A stretch of 45,058 nucleotides of DNA from Pseudomonadota bacterium (GCA_023426365.1 JAFAAW010000009.1:1-45058), one strand, 5' to 3'. Shown: positions 25,625-33,888, numbered from the stretch's first letter. Notes: generated by a model not told the origin, from the sequence alone. Made by a program: numbers and translations.

Positions 25625-26326
25625 TCACAATAGCCGGTCGGGTGCGTCGCAAAAAACCGAGGTGACGCCGCGCCTCCACAACCTGCGTGCCCGCCCCGGG
25701 CGATTGACGGTATAGGCCAGAACCGGCAGTCCCGCCCCGACCAATTGTGTGACAACCGCCGCCGACAGGCCGCGATGATGGGCGGCCACCGCGCTGCATT
25801 CCAGGCGCCGCACGCGCTCCAGCCAATCCGCCGGCACCCGCTCCACCAGCAGCGCGCGCGGCCAGCGGGGTGCCAGGTCGCGGGCCGCCGCCAGCGCGTC
25901 GGCGTCGAAACTGGAGACCAGCGGCGGCGGGCCATGCCACAGGCCCCCCGCCACCGCCAGCGCCGCCGCCGCCGTGGCCGCGCCGACCCCGCGGTCGGGC
26001 TTGATTTCCATGTTCACCGCCAGGCCGTGGACGGCACAGCATTCCAGCACCTGGGCCAGGGTGGGAACAGGCTGTCCATCGCCGGCATCCAGCCGCTGCA
26101 GCGCGGCCAGGGTGTGCCGCCCCACCCAACCGCGCCCGTCGGTGCACCGCTCCAGCGTGTCGTCGTGAAACACCACCGGCACGCCGTCGACAGACAGCCG
26201 CACGTCGAACTCCACCATGCGGCAGCCCAGCCGCGCCGCCCGGATGAACGAGGCCAAGGTGTTTTCCGGCGCGTGCGCGCAGGCGCCGCGATGGCCGATG
26301 ACCGGCGGCAGGCAATGCGTCAGCAT
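25625..26326 (-). CDS. Glycerophosphodiester phosphodiesterase family protein
   Basis: 233 residues. Catalytic signatures: GHRGACAHAPENT (His12, Arg13, Glu21), EFDVRLSVDG (Glu39, Asp41), VVFHDDTLERCTDG (His54) and NMEIKPD. These define the GDPD TIM-barrel enzymes that release alcohols from glycerophosphodiesters derived from phospholipids. There is no signal peptide, so it is cytosolic. The ATG at 26326 overlaps the end of the upstream S4-domain gene by 7 bases, so the two are translationally coupled. Length is typical of compact bacterial members. Confidence 0.88.
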   Translation of the reverse strand: MLTHCLPPVIGHRGACAHAPENTLASFIRAARLGCRMVEFDVRLSVDGVPVVFHDDTLERCTDGRGWVGRHTLAALQRLDAGDGQPVPTLAQVLECCAVHGLAVNMEIKPDRGVGAATAAAALAVAGGLWHGPPPLVSSFDADALAAARDLAPRWPRALLVERVPADWLERVRRLECSAVAAHHRGLSAAVVTQLVGAGLPVLAYTVNRPGRARRLWRRGVTSVFCDAPDRLL

Positions 26327-26613
26327 GGCGCGAACGGGTCCGGCGGCGGCGGCGGCGGCTCCTCGCGATAGAGCGCCTGGGCCTCGGGGGCGGGACCGCG
26401 CCGGTCGCCCAGGCCCAGCACGGCCACCCGCCGCAGCCGCTTGCCGGTGGGAAACACCAATTCGTCCCCCACCCGCACGGCGGCCGAAGCCTTGGTGACG
26501 ACGGTGCCGTTCAGCACCACCTCGCCGGCGGCCACCATGCCGGCGGCAAGGCTGCGCGTCTTGAAGAAGCGGGCGAACCAAAGCCATTTGTCAATGCGCA
26601 GCGTATCGGCCAT
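26320..26613 (-). CDS. S4-domain RNA-binding protein (Hsp15/HslR-like)
   Basis: 97 residues starting MADTLRIDKWLWFARFFKTRSLAAGMVAAGEVVLNG, a classic S4 RNA-binding fold as in Hsp15, which binds stalled 50S subunits with peptidyl-tRNA. The C-terminus is shorter than E. coli Hsp15 and ends in a Pro run (REEPPPPPPDPF). It overlaps the following phosphodiesterase gene. A ribosomal quality-control role is likely by family; a link to the phosphodiesterase is not known. Confidence 0.85.
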   Translation of the reverse strand: MADTLRIDKWLWFARFFKTRSLAAGMVAAGEVVLNGTVVTKASAAVRVGDELVFPTGKRLRRVAVLGLGDRRGPAPEAQALYREEPPPPPPDPFAPC

Positions 26614-26838
26614 AGAGCACTCGGCAGGCGTTTCGCGGTGGAAAAAGCCGCGGCGGGGAAAGCCGCGACGGGGAAAGCCGCGGCCGGCCCCGCCGATTGT
26701 CCCCCAGGGCGGCGACCGGGCAAAGCCTCAACTTCCTCCGCCGTGCGCCCCCTCCCCTTTCGCGCGCGTCCGGCAGGGGTGCGGGAGGGGGCAGGCCCAC
26801 TCATATCCGCTAGGGAATCCCTTCCGCCCGAGCTTGGC

Positions 26839-27834
26839 ATGCCCGACGTCCGCAAGGTCTTCTCCCCTTTTCGCCAGCCGGTGTGGCGCGGCCATGCCTT
26901 CGGGGTGGCGCTGTTCCTGCTTGCCCTGGTGGTTCGGCTGGCGGTGAACCCCTTTCTGCCGCCCGGCTTTCCCTTCGTCACCTTCTTTCCGGCGGTGATC
27001 CTGACCACCTTCGTGGCCGGGCTGTGGCCGGGGGTGATGGTCGCGATCCTCAGCGGACTGGCGGCGCTGTGGTTCTTCATACCGCCGGTGGAATCGCTGA
27101 CGCTCGACAGCAGCCGCGCCATGGCCGTCGGCTTCTATCTGGTCATCGTCGGGGTGGACATCGCCCTGATCGAGATCATGAACGCGGCGCTGAGCCGGCT
27201 GGACGAGGAACGCCGGCGCAGCGCCGCGCTGACCCGCCAGGCCGAGGTGATGTTCAGCGAATTGCAGCACCGGGTATCCAACAACCTGCAACTGATCTCG
27301 TCGCTGCTGATGATCCAGGCGGCCGAGGTGCGCGACCCCACCGCCCTGCGGGCGCTGGAAGACGCGCGCAAGCGGGTGGCCACCGTCGGCCGCCTGCATC
27401 GCATGCTGCACAATCCGGGCGACCAGCGGCTGGACATGGGCGCATACCTTGAGGCGCTGTGCCGCGACGTGTTCGAAGCGGCCGGCGCCCACAATGTGCG
27501 GTGGAGCGTGGCCGCCGCCCCGGTCGAGATCACCGGCGACCAGGTGGTTCCCACCGCATTGATCGCCACCGAACTGCTGAGCAACGCGCTGGAACACGGC
27601 TTTGCCGGCGGCCGCTCCGGCCAGGTGGACGTGACCCTGCACCCCGCCGGGCAAAGCGGGTTCACGCTGGTGGTCCGCGACAACGGCGTCGGCCTGCCCG
27701 AGGGATTTCGGCTGGACGAGCAGACCAGCCTGGGCCTGCACATGGTGCGGGCACTGGCCCGGCAATTGGACGGGCACATCACCATGGAAGGGGGCCAGGG
27801 CACCCGATGCGTGCTTACGGTGCGCGGCACCTGA
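26839..27834 (+). CDS. DUF4118 membrane sensor histidine kinase (HisKA_2 type)
   Basis: 331 residues from ATG 26839. Four closely spaced membrane helices (about 20-115) form a DUF4118 (KdpD-like) module. Then come a short coiled coil and a HisKA_2 dimerisation helix with phospho-acceptor His144 in ELQHRVSNNLQLISSLL, followed by an ATPase domain with ATELLSNALEHGF (N box), DNGVGLP (G1) and SLGLHMVRALARQL. HisKA_2 kinases often signal to anti-sigma PhyR-type or antiterminator regulators, but no partner lies nearby. The frame is open upstream to 26638, but that part is a repetitive sequence (three near-copies of AAAGCCGCGACGGGG at about 26643-26682) and unlikely to be coding. Confidence 0.85.
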   Translation: MPDVRKVFSPFRQPVWRGHAFGVALFLLALVVRLAVNPFLPPGFPFVTFFPAVILTTFVAGLWPGVMVAILSGLAALWFFIPPVESLTLDSSRAMAVGFYLVIVGVDIALIEIMNAALSRLDEERRRSAALTRQAEVMFSELQHRVSNNLQLISSLLMIQAAEVRDPTALRALEDARKRVATVGRLHRMLHNPGDQRLDMGAYLEALCRDVFEAAGAHNVRWSVAAAPVEITGDQVVPTALIATELLSNALEHGFAGGRSGQVDVTLHPAGQSGFTLVVRDNGVGLPEGFRLDEQTSLGLHMVRALARQLDGHITMEGGQGTRCVLTVRGT

Positions 27835-27901
27835 AACCCGCGTAGCGCGTGTTGCCGACGATGACAGCGCCGTAAAAGTGGCATACGGAGGCCGACTCGG
27901 T

Positions 27902-27931
27902 TTGACACTTCCCGATTTAATAGCATATCTT
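27902..27931 (+). promoter_or_regulatory. Predicted sigma70-like promoter of the collar-domain gene
   Basis: TTGACA (27902-27907), an 18-bp spacer and TATCTT (27926-27931). A second TTGACA starts at 27931, giving a possible tandem promoter. The 223-bp gap is AT-rich compared with its surroundings and ends in CAGGAG before the ATG at 28058. Confidence 0.55.
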
Positions 27932-28057
27932 TGACATACGATCGACGTTTGGGGGTACGTTAGCGCATGACCACCGCCATATACTGCACTCCTTCAATCT
28001 GAGTTCGCGCCGTTGCGCCCGCGGCTGGCCCGGGCGACCTCACAGGAGTCATCATCC

Positions 28058-28921
28058 ATGACCGTATCCCTTCACCCCGCTTTGTTGCGCGGCACGGCCG
28101 CCCTTGCCCTGGGCGCCGGCGTCCTGGCCATCCAGTCCCAGCCGGCCCAGGCCTGCGCCTACGAACCCATAATCGGCAGCGTGTGCGCCGTCGCCGCCAA
28201 CTGGTGCCCCCGGGGCTATGTCGCGGCCTACGGCCAGGAACTGCGGGTCAATGAAAACCAGGCCCTGTTCTCGCTGGTGGGCTACGTCTATGGCGGCAAT
28301 GGCAGCACCACCTTCAACGTGCCGGACCTGCGCGGGCGGACCATCGTGGGCGTCAACCCCAACCAGGTCGCCGGCATCACCAGCCCGCTGCCCCTGGGCA
28401 CCAAACGCGGCGTCGAGAACCTCACGCTGAACAGCACCCAGGTTCCGCTGCCGCCGCACACCCATACCGCGACGTTCACCGCCAGCCACGGGCCGGCCCA
28501 GATCACCATTCCGGCCCAGGCGGGGTCGGGCACCGGGCTGACCGGCACCGGCACCGTGGACGTGGTTGCCGGCATTCCCAGCGCGTCGCCGCCGGGCGCC
28601 AGCAACCCGGCTGCCGGCACCACCTATTACCTGACCGGCGGCAAGGCCAACGCGCCGTCCAGCCTGATCGGCCCCTATACCACCACGGCGCCGACCGCCG
28701 GCAACACCGCGTCGGTGGGCAACGTCAAGGTCAGCGTGGATGCGAGCAGTCTGGTGCCCGCCACGCCCCAGCGCACCATCGACGTGAACATGATCAACGG
28801 CGGCACCGTCGCCGTGAATCCGGCGGCCAGCGGGGCGAGCGCCCAGGTCAACGTGGTCAATCCCGAGATCGCCCTGACCTATTGCATCGCCACCCAGGGA
28901 CTTTACCCCGACCGTCCCTAA
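28058..28921 (+). CDS. Secreted phage-tail-collar domain protein
   Basis: 287 residues. A signal peptide (about 1-32, ending AQA) is followed by a tail-collar (PF07484-type) domain: NWCPRGYVAAYGQELRVNENQALFSLVGYVYGGNGSTTFNVPDLRGR. The rest is Gly/Ser/Thr/Pro-rich with beta-type repeats and ends in NPEIALTYCIATQGLYP, the usual C-terminus of microcystin-dependent-protein (MdpB)-like collar proteins. CAGGAG precedes ATG 28058 by 10 bases. Phage collar proteins lack signal peptides, so this is a cell protein that has taken on the fold and is probably surface-exposed or periplasmic. No phage genes are nearby. Function unknown. Confidence 0.82.
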   Translation: MTVSLHPALLRGTAALALGAGVLAIQSQPAQACAYEPIIGSVCAVAANWCPRGYVAAYGQELRVNENQALFSLVGYVYGGNGSTTFNVPDLRGRTIVGVNPNQVAGITSPLPLGTKRGVENLTLNSTQVPLPPHTHTATFTASHGPAQITIPAQAGSGTGLTGTGTVDVVAGIPSASPPGASNPAAGTTYYLTGGKANAPSSLIGPYTTTAPTAGNTASVGNVKVSVDASSLVPATPQRTIDVNMINGGTVAVNPAASGASAQVNVVNPEIALTYCIATQGLYPDRP

Positions 28922-28974
28922 GGGCCGGGGTCCAAGACCTTCGCCCCAGATGTGGGTATCGGCCACCCGAAGGT

Positions 28975-29006
28975 CGTCATGCACGGGCTTGCTTCGTGCA
29001 TCCACG
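28975..29006 (+). repeat. Dispersed palindromic repeat, copy 2
   Basis: Same 32-bp architecture as 14808-14839 on the other strand: CGTCAT at one end, CTTG in the middle, ATCCACG at the other end. Stem bases differ between the copies, but two changed pairs compensate (G-C to C-G and C-G to A-T). Just upstream GACCTTCG / CGAAGGTC (28936-28943, 28968-28975) forms an additional stem with small hairpins inside, so the whole gap 28930-29010 is highly structured. Confidence 0.6.
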
Positions 29007-29105
29007 ACGCCGGGCGCCGAAGCCGCCGTTTGCAAGGACAATCCGCGCGGGGCCGCGGGAACGGCCGGGCAAGGTCGCCGAGACCTTTCCGCGGCGCGAA
29101 GCCTT

Positions 29106-29142
29106 GGAAACGCTAAGGGCGCCTCGCTTTCGCGAGGCGCCC
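29106..29142 (-). terminator. Terminator of the decarboxylase gene
   Basis: An 11-bp perfect stem GGGCGCCTCGC / GCGAGGCGCCC (29117-29127, 29132-29142) with a 4-base loop, 39 bases after the stop of the minus-strand gene and followed there by TTAGCGTTTCC. It may also serve the convergent collar-protein gene. Confidence 0.65.
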
Positions 29143-29181
29143 TCCATGCTTTGGGCCACCCGCCCGGGCGGGGTCCGCCCG

Positions 29182-31530
29182 CTATTCCTTGGCGACGTAG
29201 GTATAGAAACGCACGCGACCGTCTTCCTCGGTCTCGCGGTAAAGGCCCTGGATTTCCGCCTCGAAGCCGGGGAACAGGTTCGAGCTTTTCTCGAACATCC
29301 GGAGATAGTCGAGCATGGGCTTGGCCCGCTCGTTGACCCGCTCGCCGGGGATGACGGTGGCGATGCCCGGCGGATAGACCACCCACAACGTGGTGGCGAT
29401 GCGGCCGAACACCTCGTCCAGCGGCACGTAATCCACCTGGTTGCGGGTCAGCATGCGCACCGCGTCGTTGGGCCGCATCACCATGTCGGGCCGGTGCTCG
29501 GGCGCGAACTGGCTGCGCTGCAACAGGCTGACATTGGCCGAGCGGAAGAAGGAATGCATCTGCCCGCACAGGTCGCGGATACGCATGCCGCGATAGCGGT
29601 GCGGGCGGCGCGCCACGAATTCGGGGATGACGTCCTCGAGCAGCGCGTTTTCATCGTGGCGGCGCTTGAACGCCACCAGGGTGCTGAGCAGCGTGCCCGC
29701 CTTGGACGATTCCACGCCCGGCGTCAGCAGGAACAGCAGCGAGTTGAGGTCGTTCTTTTCCGGCACCACGCGGTTTTCGCGCAGGTACTGCGCCACCACC
29801 GGCGCCGGGATGCCGTAATCGGCATAGGTGCCGGTCTCGGCGTCGAAGCCGGGAGTGATCAGCGTCAGCTTGTTGGGATCGGTCATGGCGTGGCCGGGCC
29901 GCGTCACGTGCCTGAAGCCGTGCCAGCGGGCACCGGGGCTGAATTCCCAATAGCGCGGATCCGATGCCAGCAGGTCCGACGGCACGTCCTCCCACGCCAC
30001 CGTTTCGGCGGCGCCATAGGGCGAGGGCACCACATCGGGCACGAAGGGGTCAAAGAACCACTGGCGCGCCGGGTCCTTTTCGCGCTCGCGGAACTCGCGC
30101 GCGGTCTGGCGGATCTTCTTGCGCAGCTCGATGCCCAGCCGCACGGTGTCGTCCCACAGCACCTCGCCCGAGCGCCCGCGCATCATCTGCGCGCCCACGT
30201 CCAGCGACGCGAACAGCGGATAGAACGGCGAGGTCGAGGCGTGCAGCATGAACGTCTCGTTGAAGCGCCGGTGTTCGATGCGGCGATGCTGGCCCTTGAT
30301 GTGGCGGTCGCGCACGTGGATCTGCGAGGCCTGGGAAAATCCCGCCATCTGCTTGTGGGTGCTTTGGGTCGAGATGATGCCGGGCGAATCCGGCCCCAGA
30401 TTCTCCAGCCCCATGCCGTAGCACCCCTTGAACAGGGGATGGAACTTAAGGAAGCCGGCCCATGCCTCGTCGAACAGGATGTAGTCGCACAGGTGGCCGA
30501 TGCGCTCCAGGATCGCCTCGGCGCTGTAGATGGTGCCGTCATAGGTGCACTGCTCGATCACCGCGACGCGGAACGGGCGCGGGCGCTTCCAGGCGTCGGG
30601 GTCCTTGACCAGCGGGTTGGTGCGGATCTTCTCGCGGATCGCCTCCTCGTCGAAGGCGTCGGTATAGATGGGACCGATCAGGCCCTGGGCGTTGCGGTCG
30701 GTTTCCAGGAAGATCGGAATGCCGCCGCCCAGCAGCAGGGCGCCGTGATGGGCGGCCTTGTGGTTGTTGCGGTCGAACAGCACCAGATCGTCCTCGGCCA
30801 CCAGGGCCGACAGCACGATCTTGTTGGAGGCCGAGGTGCCGTTCAGCACGAAATAGGTCTTCTCGGCGCCGAAGATCTGGGCCGCCTGCTTCTGGGCCTG
30901 CAAGGCCGGGCCTTCGTGGATCAGCAGGTCGCCCAGTTCCAGCACCGAATTGTCCAGGTCGTCGCGGAACACCGCCTCGCCCAGATGCTCGACGAAGATG
31001 CGGCCGATCGGGCTGCGGTTGTAGAAGATGCCGCCATTGTGGCCGGGGCAGGTCCACAACTGGTTGCCTTCCTCGGCGTAATCCACCAGGGCGCCGAAGA
31101 ACGGGGTCTTAAGGGTGTCGGCGAATTGCTTGAGGCGGCTGACCAGGTTGCGGGCGATGAAGGTGGGGGTTTCCTCGGCCAGGAAGACATAGCCGTCGAT
31201 GTAGTCCAGCACATCGACGGGGATGTCCTCGAACCGCTCGCCCCGCACCAGGATGACGATGGGCATTTCCAGGCCGCGCCGGCGCATCAGGTCGATCAGC
31301 GCCGGGGCCTCGCCGCCCTGGCCGTTCTTGCCCCAATCCACCAGCACGCAGCCGATGGCGGCGTCGGTCTGCACGGCGATCTCGGCATCGGCGATGCGGC
31401 GCGCGCGCACCACCTCGAAGCCCAGGCGCTCGACCTCGCCGATGATCTGCTCGACCCGGTGGCCTTCCAGATCGTCGGGATCAAAGGCGGGGGTGCACAC
31501 CAGAAACGTCAGACGCCGAAAGAACTCCAT
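29182..31530 (-). CDS. Orn/Lys/Arg decarboxylase, PLP fold type I
   Basis: 782 residues: an N-terminal wing domain (about 1-130), a PLP-binding core and a C-terminal domain, as in the large inducible amino-acid decarboxylases (AdiA, CadA, SpeF). The Schiff-base lysine is Lys393 in STHKQMAGFSQASQIH; the cofactor loop NGTSASNK (about 230-237) and FDEAWAGF (about 353-360) are also present. AAGGGG precedes the ATG. It removes CO2 from a basic amino acid, giving agmatine, cadaverine or putrescine; sequence alone does not settle which, although the length is closest to arginine and lysine enzymes. No antiporter gene lies next to it, which argues against a classic acid-resistance pair. Confidence 0.85.
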   Translation of the reverse strand: MEFFRRLTFLVCTPAFDPDDLEGHRVEQIIGEVERLGFEVVRARRIADAEIAVQTDAAIGCVLVDWGKNGQGGEAPALIDLMRRRGLEMPIVILVRGERFEDIPVDVLDYIDGYVFLAEETPTFIARNLVSRLKQFADTLKTPFFGALVDYAEEGNQLWTCPGHNGGIFYNRSPIGRIFVEHLGEAVFRDDLDNSVLELGDLLIHEGPALQAQKQAAQIFGAEKTYFVLNGTSASNKIVLSALVAEDDLVLFDRNNHKAAHHGALLLGGGIPIFLETDRNAQGLIGPIYTDAFDEEAIREKIRTNPLVKDPDAWKRPRPFRVAVIEQCTYDGTIYSAEAILERIGHLCDYILFDEAWAGFLKFHPLFKGCYGMGLENLGPDSPGIISTQSTHKQMAGFSQASQIHVRDRHIKGQHRRIEHRRFNETFMLHASTSPFYPLFASLDVGAQMMRGRSGEVLWDDTVRLGIELRKKIRQTAREFREREKDPARQWFFDPFVPDVVPSPYGAAETVAWEDVPSDLLASDPRYWEFSPGARWHGFRHVTRPGHAMTDPNKLTLITPGFDAETGTYADYGIPAPVVAQYLRENRVVPEKNDLNSLLFLLTPGVESSKAGTLLSTLVAFKRRHDENALLEDVIPEFVARRPHRYRGMRIRDLCGQMHSFFRSANVSLLQRSQFAPEHRPDMVMRPNDAVRMLTRNQVDYVPLDEVFGRIATTLWVVYPPGIATVIPGERVNERAKPMLDYLRMFEKSSNLFPGFEAEIQGLYRETEEDGRVRFYTYVAKE

Positions 31531-31697
31531 GGGGCACCCCTTACGCGATCACCGGCACGGTGGAGAGAAAGCGCCCGCACAGTAATGTCGCGCGGGGGCT
31601 GGCTCCACGGGTTCTAGCGTGATGACGCGAAAACTTCACGGGAAATGGCGCGGCCAAAGGGCGTGCCCCAAAAATACACCCGGCCGGGACCAGGCAC

Positions 31698-32996
31698 CTA
31701 GGCGCGCAGGGCCGCCAGGAAGTCGTCCACCTGCCGGTTCAAGGCCCCCGCTTGCTGCGAAAGGTTGGACGCCGAGGCCATCACCTCGGCCGAGGCATCG
31801 GCCGCCTGCGTCGCCGCATCGTTCACCGCGTGGACGTTGCTGGACATCTCGGCCGTTCCCGCCGCCGCCTGGGCGACGTTGTTGGCGATCTCCTGGGTGG
31901 CGGCCGATTGTTCCTGCACGGCCGAGGCGATGGTGGTCGAGATTTCGTTGACCGAGCGGATGGTTTCGCCGATGCCCCTGATCGCGGTCACCGTCTGGCT
32001 GGTTGCCGCCTGGATGCCCGAGATCTGCACGCTGATCTCCTCGGTGGCCTTGGCGGTCTGGTTGGCCAATGTCTTGACCTCGTTGGCGACCACGGCGAAG
32101 CCCTTGCCGGCATCCCCGGCCCGCGCCGCCTCGATGGTGGCGTTCAGCGCCAACAGGTTGGTCTGGCTGGCGATGTCCTGGATGAGCTTCACCACGGCAC
32201 CGATCCGCTGCGCGGCTTCGGCAAGGCTGTCCACGGTGGCCCCGATCTGATTGGTCTGCTCCACCGCCTCGCCGGCGATCCTGACCGAGCTTTCCACCTG
32301 ATGGCCGATTTCGGTGATGGAGGCCGACAATTCCTCGGTGGCCGAGGCGACCGCCTGGACGTTGGCGGCGGTCTGGGTGGTGGCCGAAGCCACCGCCGCG
32401 CTTTCCCCGGTGGTCTGAGCGGACAGCTCCCCCAGGCGGCCGGCCGAGCTCTGCAATTCGGCGGTGCCCACGGCGACGGTTTCGACCACCGCCTTCACGT
32501 TCTTCTCGAAGCTGTCGGCAAGAACGCGGGCGTGTTCCTTCATGCATTCTTCTTCGTGAATGTCGATCAGCGAGCCGCAGGCGCGCAGCGCCACGCCGTT
32601 CGCCCCCCGCTTGCAGCCGCCGATGGCCCTGAACCAGCGGTACGAGCCGTCGCGCATCTTGACGCGATAGCGGACATTGAACGGGGTGCGTCCGCTGGCA
32701 TCGGCCAGGAAGGCGCCGAAGGCGGCGAAGGTCGGCCCGGAATCCTCGGGATGCAGCCGGTCGGACCAGCTTGTCATCAGGTTGGGGAAATCCGCCTCGC
32801 TGTCGAAGCCCAGCAAGCGGCGGAACTGTCCGGACCAGTTCCATTTGCTTTGCGGGTGCGCGGGGTCGCCGTCATGGAACACCGCATCCCACAACCCCAC
32901 GCCGGCATGATTGCCGTAGAGGTCCAACGCTTCGGCCAGTTCGGCAACCTTGCCGGCGGAATCGTCATGCCGAAACGCGTTGAGCCAAGCCGTCAT
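31698..32996 (-). CDS. Soluble PAS-containing methyl-accepting chemotaxis protein
   Basis: 432 residues without a membrane segment. A PAS_3-type domain (about 20-145, GLWDAVFHDGDPAHPQSKWNWSGQFRRLLGF...FNVRYRVKMRDGSYRWFRAIGG) is linked to an MCP signalling domain with the tip QTNLLALNATIEAARAGDAGKGFAVVANEVKTLANQTA. It is a cytoplasmic chemoreceptor, perhaps sensing redox or an internal ligand; no cofactor-binding residues can be named with confidence. ATG 32996 has GGGAG 11-15 bases upstream. The signalling domain is closely similar to that of the transmembrane receptor at 20795-22483, so the two are paralogues. Confidence 0.9.
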   Translation of the reverse strand: MTAWLNAFRHDDSAGKVAELAEALDLYGNHAGVGLWDAVFHDGDPAHPQSKWNWSGQFRRLLGFDSEADFPNLMTSWSDRLHPEDSGPTFAAFGAFLADASGRTPFNVRYRVKMRDGSYRWFRAIGGCKRGANGVALRACGSLIDIHEEECMKEHARVLADSFEKNVKAVVETVAVGTAELQSSAGRLGELSAQTTGESAAVASATTQTAANVQAVASATEELSASITEIGHQVESSVRIAGEAVEQTNQIGATVDSLAEAAQRIGAVVKLIQDIASQTNLLALNATIEAARAGDAGKGFAVVANEVKTLANQTAKATEEISVQISGIQAATSQTVTAIRGIGETIRSVNEISTTIASAVQEQSAATQEIANNVAQAAAGTAEMSSNVHAVNDAATQAADASAEVMASASNLSQQAGALNRQVDDFLAALRA

Positions 32997-33186
32997 AGTC
33001 CCCACTCCCAAAGCTGTCCTGCCCATCCCCGAGGATGGGCCGTCATTGTGACGCGCCTGGAGGTGGAGGAAAATTCCTCATACAGACCATGTTCATAGTC
33101 CGTTGGAGGGAGACGGCCTCCCTTCGCGAAGGATGGCCGGGGCGGGCCGGACCAATGCATCCGGCGCGGGACGGCACCCGGAAACG

Positions 33187-33220
33187 CCCCATGCGCCGCG
33201 GCACACCGCGGCGCATGGGG
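33187..33220. repeat. 15-bp perfect inverted repeat (hairpin)
   Basis: CCCCATGCGCCGCGG (33187-33201) and its exact reverse complement (33206-33220) around a 4-base loop. No T tract follows on either strand and no gene ends close by, so a simple terminator does not explain it. Confidence 0.6.
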
Positions 33221-33313
33221 TCGAGTTCAAGGCTTCAGCCGCGCCCCTGGGGGCGCGCGGGACCGACCCTAGCGGCCCGTCCTCAGCCGCACTTCTTATA
33301 GATAAACGGAATA

Positions 33314-33410
33314 TGTTGCGTTAGCTCGGGAGCCGCGCATTTCGGGAGCCACAGCGCCTTATGTTCGATGTGATGACGCATTGTAATTTTCGATGTCCCT
33401 GTTGCGTTAG
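33314..33410 (+). repeat. Direct repeats of TGTTGCGTTAG near the island's left edge
   Basis: TGTTGCGTTAG occurs at 33314-33324 and 33400-33410. Each is followed, after 13 and 16 bases, by CATTTCGGG, so the repeat unit is composite. An inverted copy missing the last G lies at 35585-35594, the other edge of the low-GC block. Confidence 0.5.
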
Positions 33411-33446
33411 CAGCCAAACGATATCTCATTTCGGGCGCGCGGGCGG

Positions 33447-33491
33447 CAGCGAAGTGCAAGACGGCGCGGCCAGCGCCGGCTCACTTCGCTG
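33447..33491. repeat. Nested hairpin downstream of the XRE gene
   Basis: An outer 10-bp stem CAGCGAAGTG / CACTTCGCTG (33447-33456, 33482-33491) encloses an inner stem CGGCGC / GCGCCG (33462-33467, 33473-33478). It starts 30 bases after the XRE stop and could be its terminator, but there is no T run. Confidence 0.5.
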
Positions 33492-33520
33492 GCGACCGGG
33501 CGCAACCTCGCGGCGTTGAT

Positions 33521-33865
33521 TTACGGCTGAGTGCGATTTGCCAGCGCGTGGATAGTTTTTTCGGCGACCTCAAGATCGCTTTCGGACAGCGTGCGCAGCG
33601 TCTGGATCAGCCTATGTTCCCGCGCAACGCGGTCAGCATTTCGGCCCAAATCTTCGTCCGCGAAAAGCTCCGAAAGCCGCAAACCGAGGGCCGCGCAAAG
33701 CGCCTGAAGGGTCTCGATCGCCGGCATATTCTTCCCGCGTTCGATATTCGAGACCGTCTCTGCCGTGCGGTTGATCCGTTCAGCCAGCTGCTCTTGGCTC
33801 AAGCAGGCGCTTTCCCGCGCCGCTCGCACCTTCGCCCCTAAAACTGATTTCAGATCGCTTGCCAT
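33521..33865 (-). CDS. XRE-family helix-turn-helix regulator
   Basis: 114 residues. The helix-turn-helix spans about residues 12-66: VRAARESACLSQEQLAERINRTAETVSNIERGKNMPAIETLQALCAALG. A helical C-terminus (about 70-112), probably for dimerisation, follows. No ligand-binding or protease domain is seen. It is typical of small repressors carried by phages, islands or toxin-antitoxin loci. A 9-bp inverted repeat begins one base before its ATG and probably serves as its operator. It diverges from the gene at 33961. Base composition is lower in GC than the core genes on either side. Confidence 0.85.
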   Translation of the reverse strand: MASDLKSVLGAKVRAARESACLSQEQLAERINRTAETVSNIERGKNMPAIETLQALCAALGLRLSELFADEDLGRNADRVAREHRLIQTLRTLSESDLEVAEKTIHALANRTQP

Positions 33866-33888
33866 AAGCCGAAGTGTCTCTTCGGCTT
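33866..33888. promoter_or_regulatory. Palindromic operator candidate at the XRE start
   Basis: AAGCCGAAG (33866-33874), a 5-base spacer and the exact reverse complement CTTCGGCTT (33880-33888), directly abutting the XRE start codon and inside the divergent region shared with the gene at 33961. Position and symmetry fit autorepression; a hairpin in the leader is the alternative. Confidence 0.5.

Larger units (their letters stand above)
32997..33520. other. 524-bp intergenic region at the left edge of a low-GC block
   Basis: No gene seen. It holds a long perfect hairpin (33187-33220), two copies of an 11-bp motif (33314-33324 and 33400-33410) and a nested hairpin (33447-33491), each listed separately. 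GC content falls from about 33290 onward. Confidence 0.5.

Noticed and set aside
26638..26838. N-terminal extension of the sensor kinase
   Set aside because: It consists of tandem GC-rich repeats and Pro/Arg-rich frame sequence, with the domain architecture beginning only after ATG 26839.
28882..31617. 911-codon open frame on the plus strand opposite the decarboxylase
   Set aside because: Codon composition and lack of domains mark it as a shadow of the decarboxylase, whose PLP motif is certain.
33300..33500. Integron attC site suggested by GCGTTAG and nested hairpins
   Set aside because: The GTTRRRY and RYYYAAC core pair is not present in the right arrangement, and there is no integron integrase.
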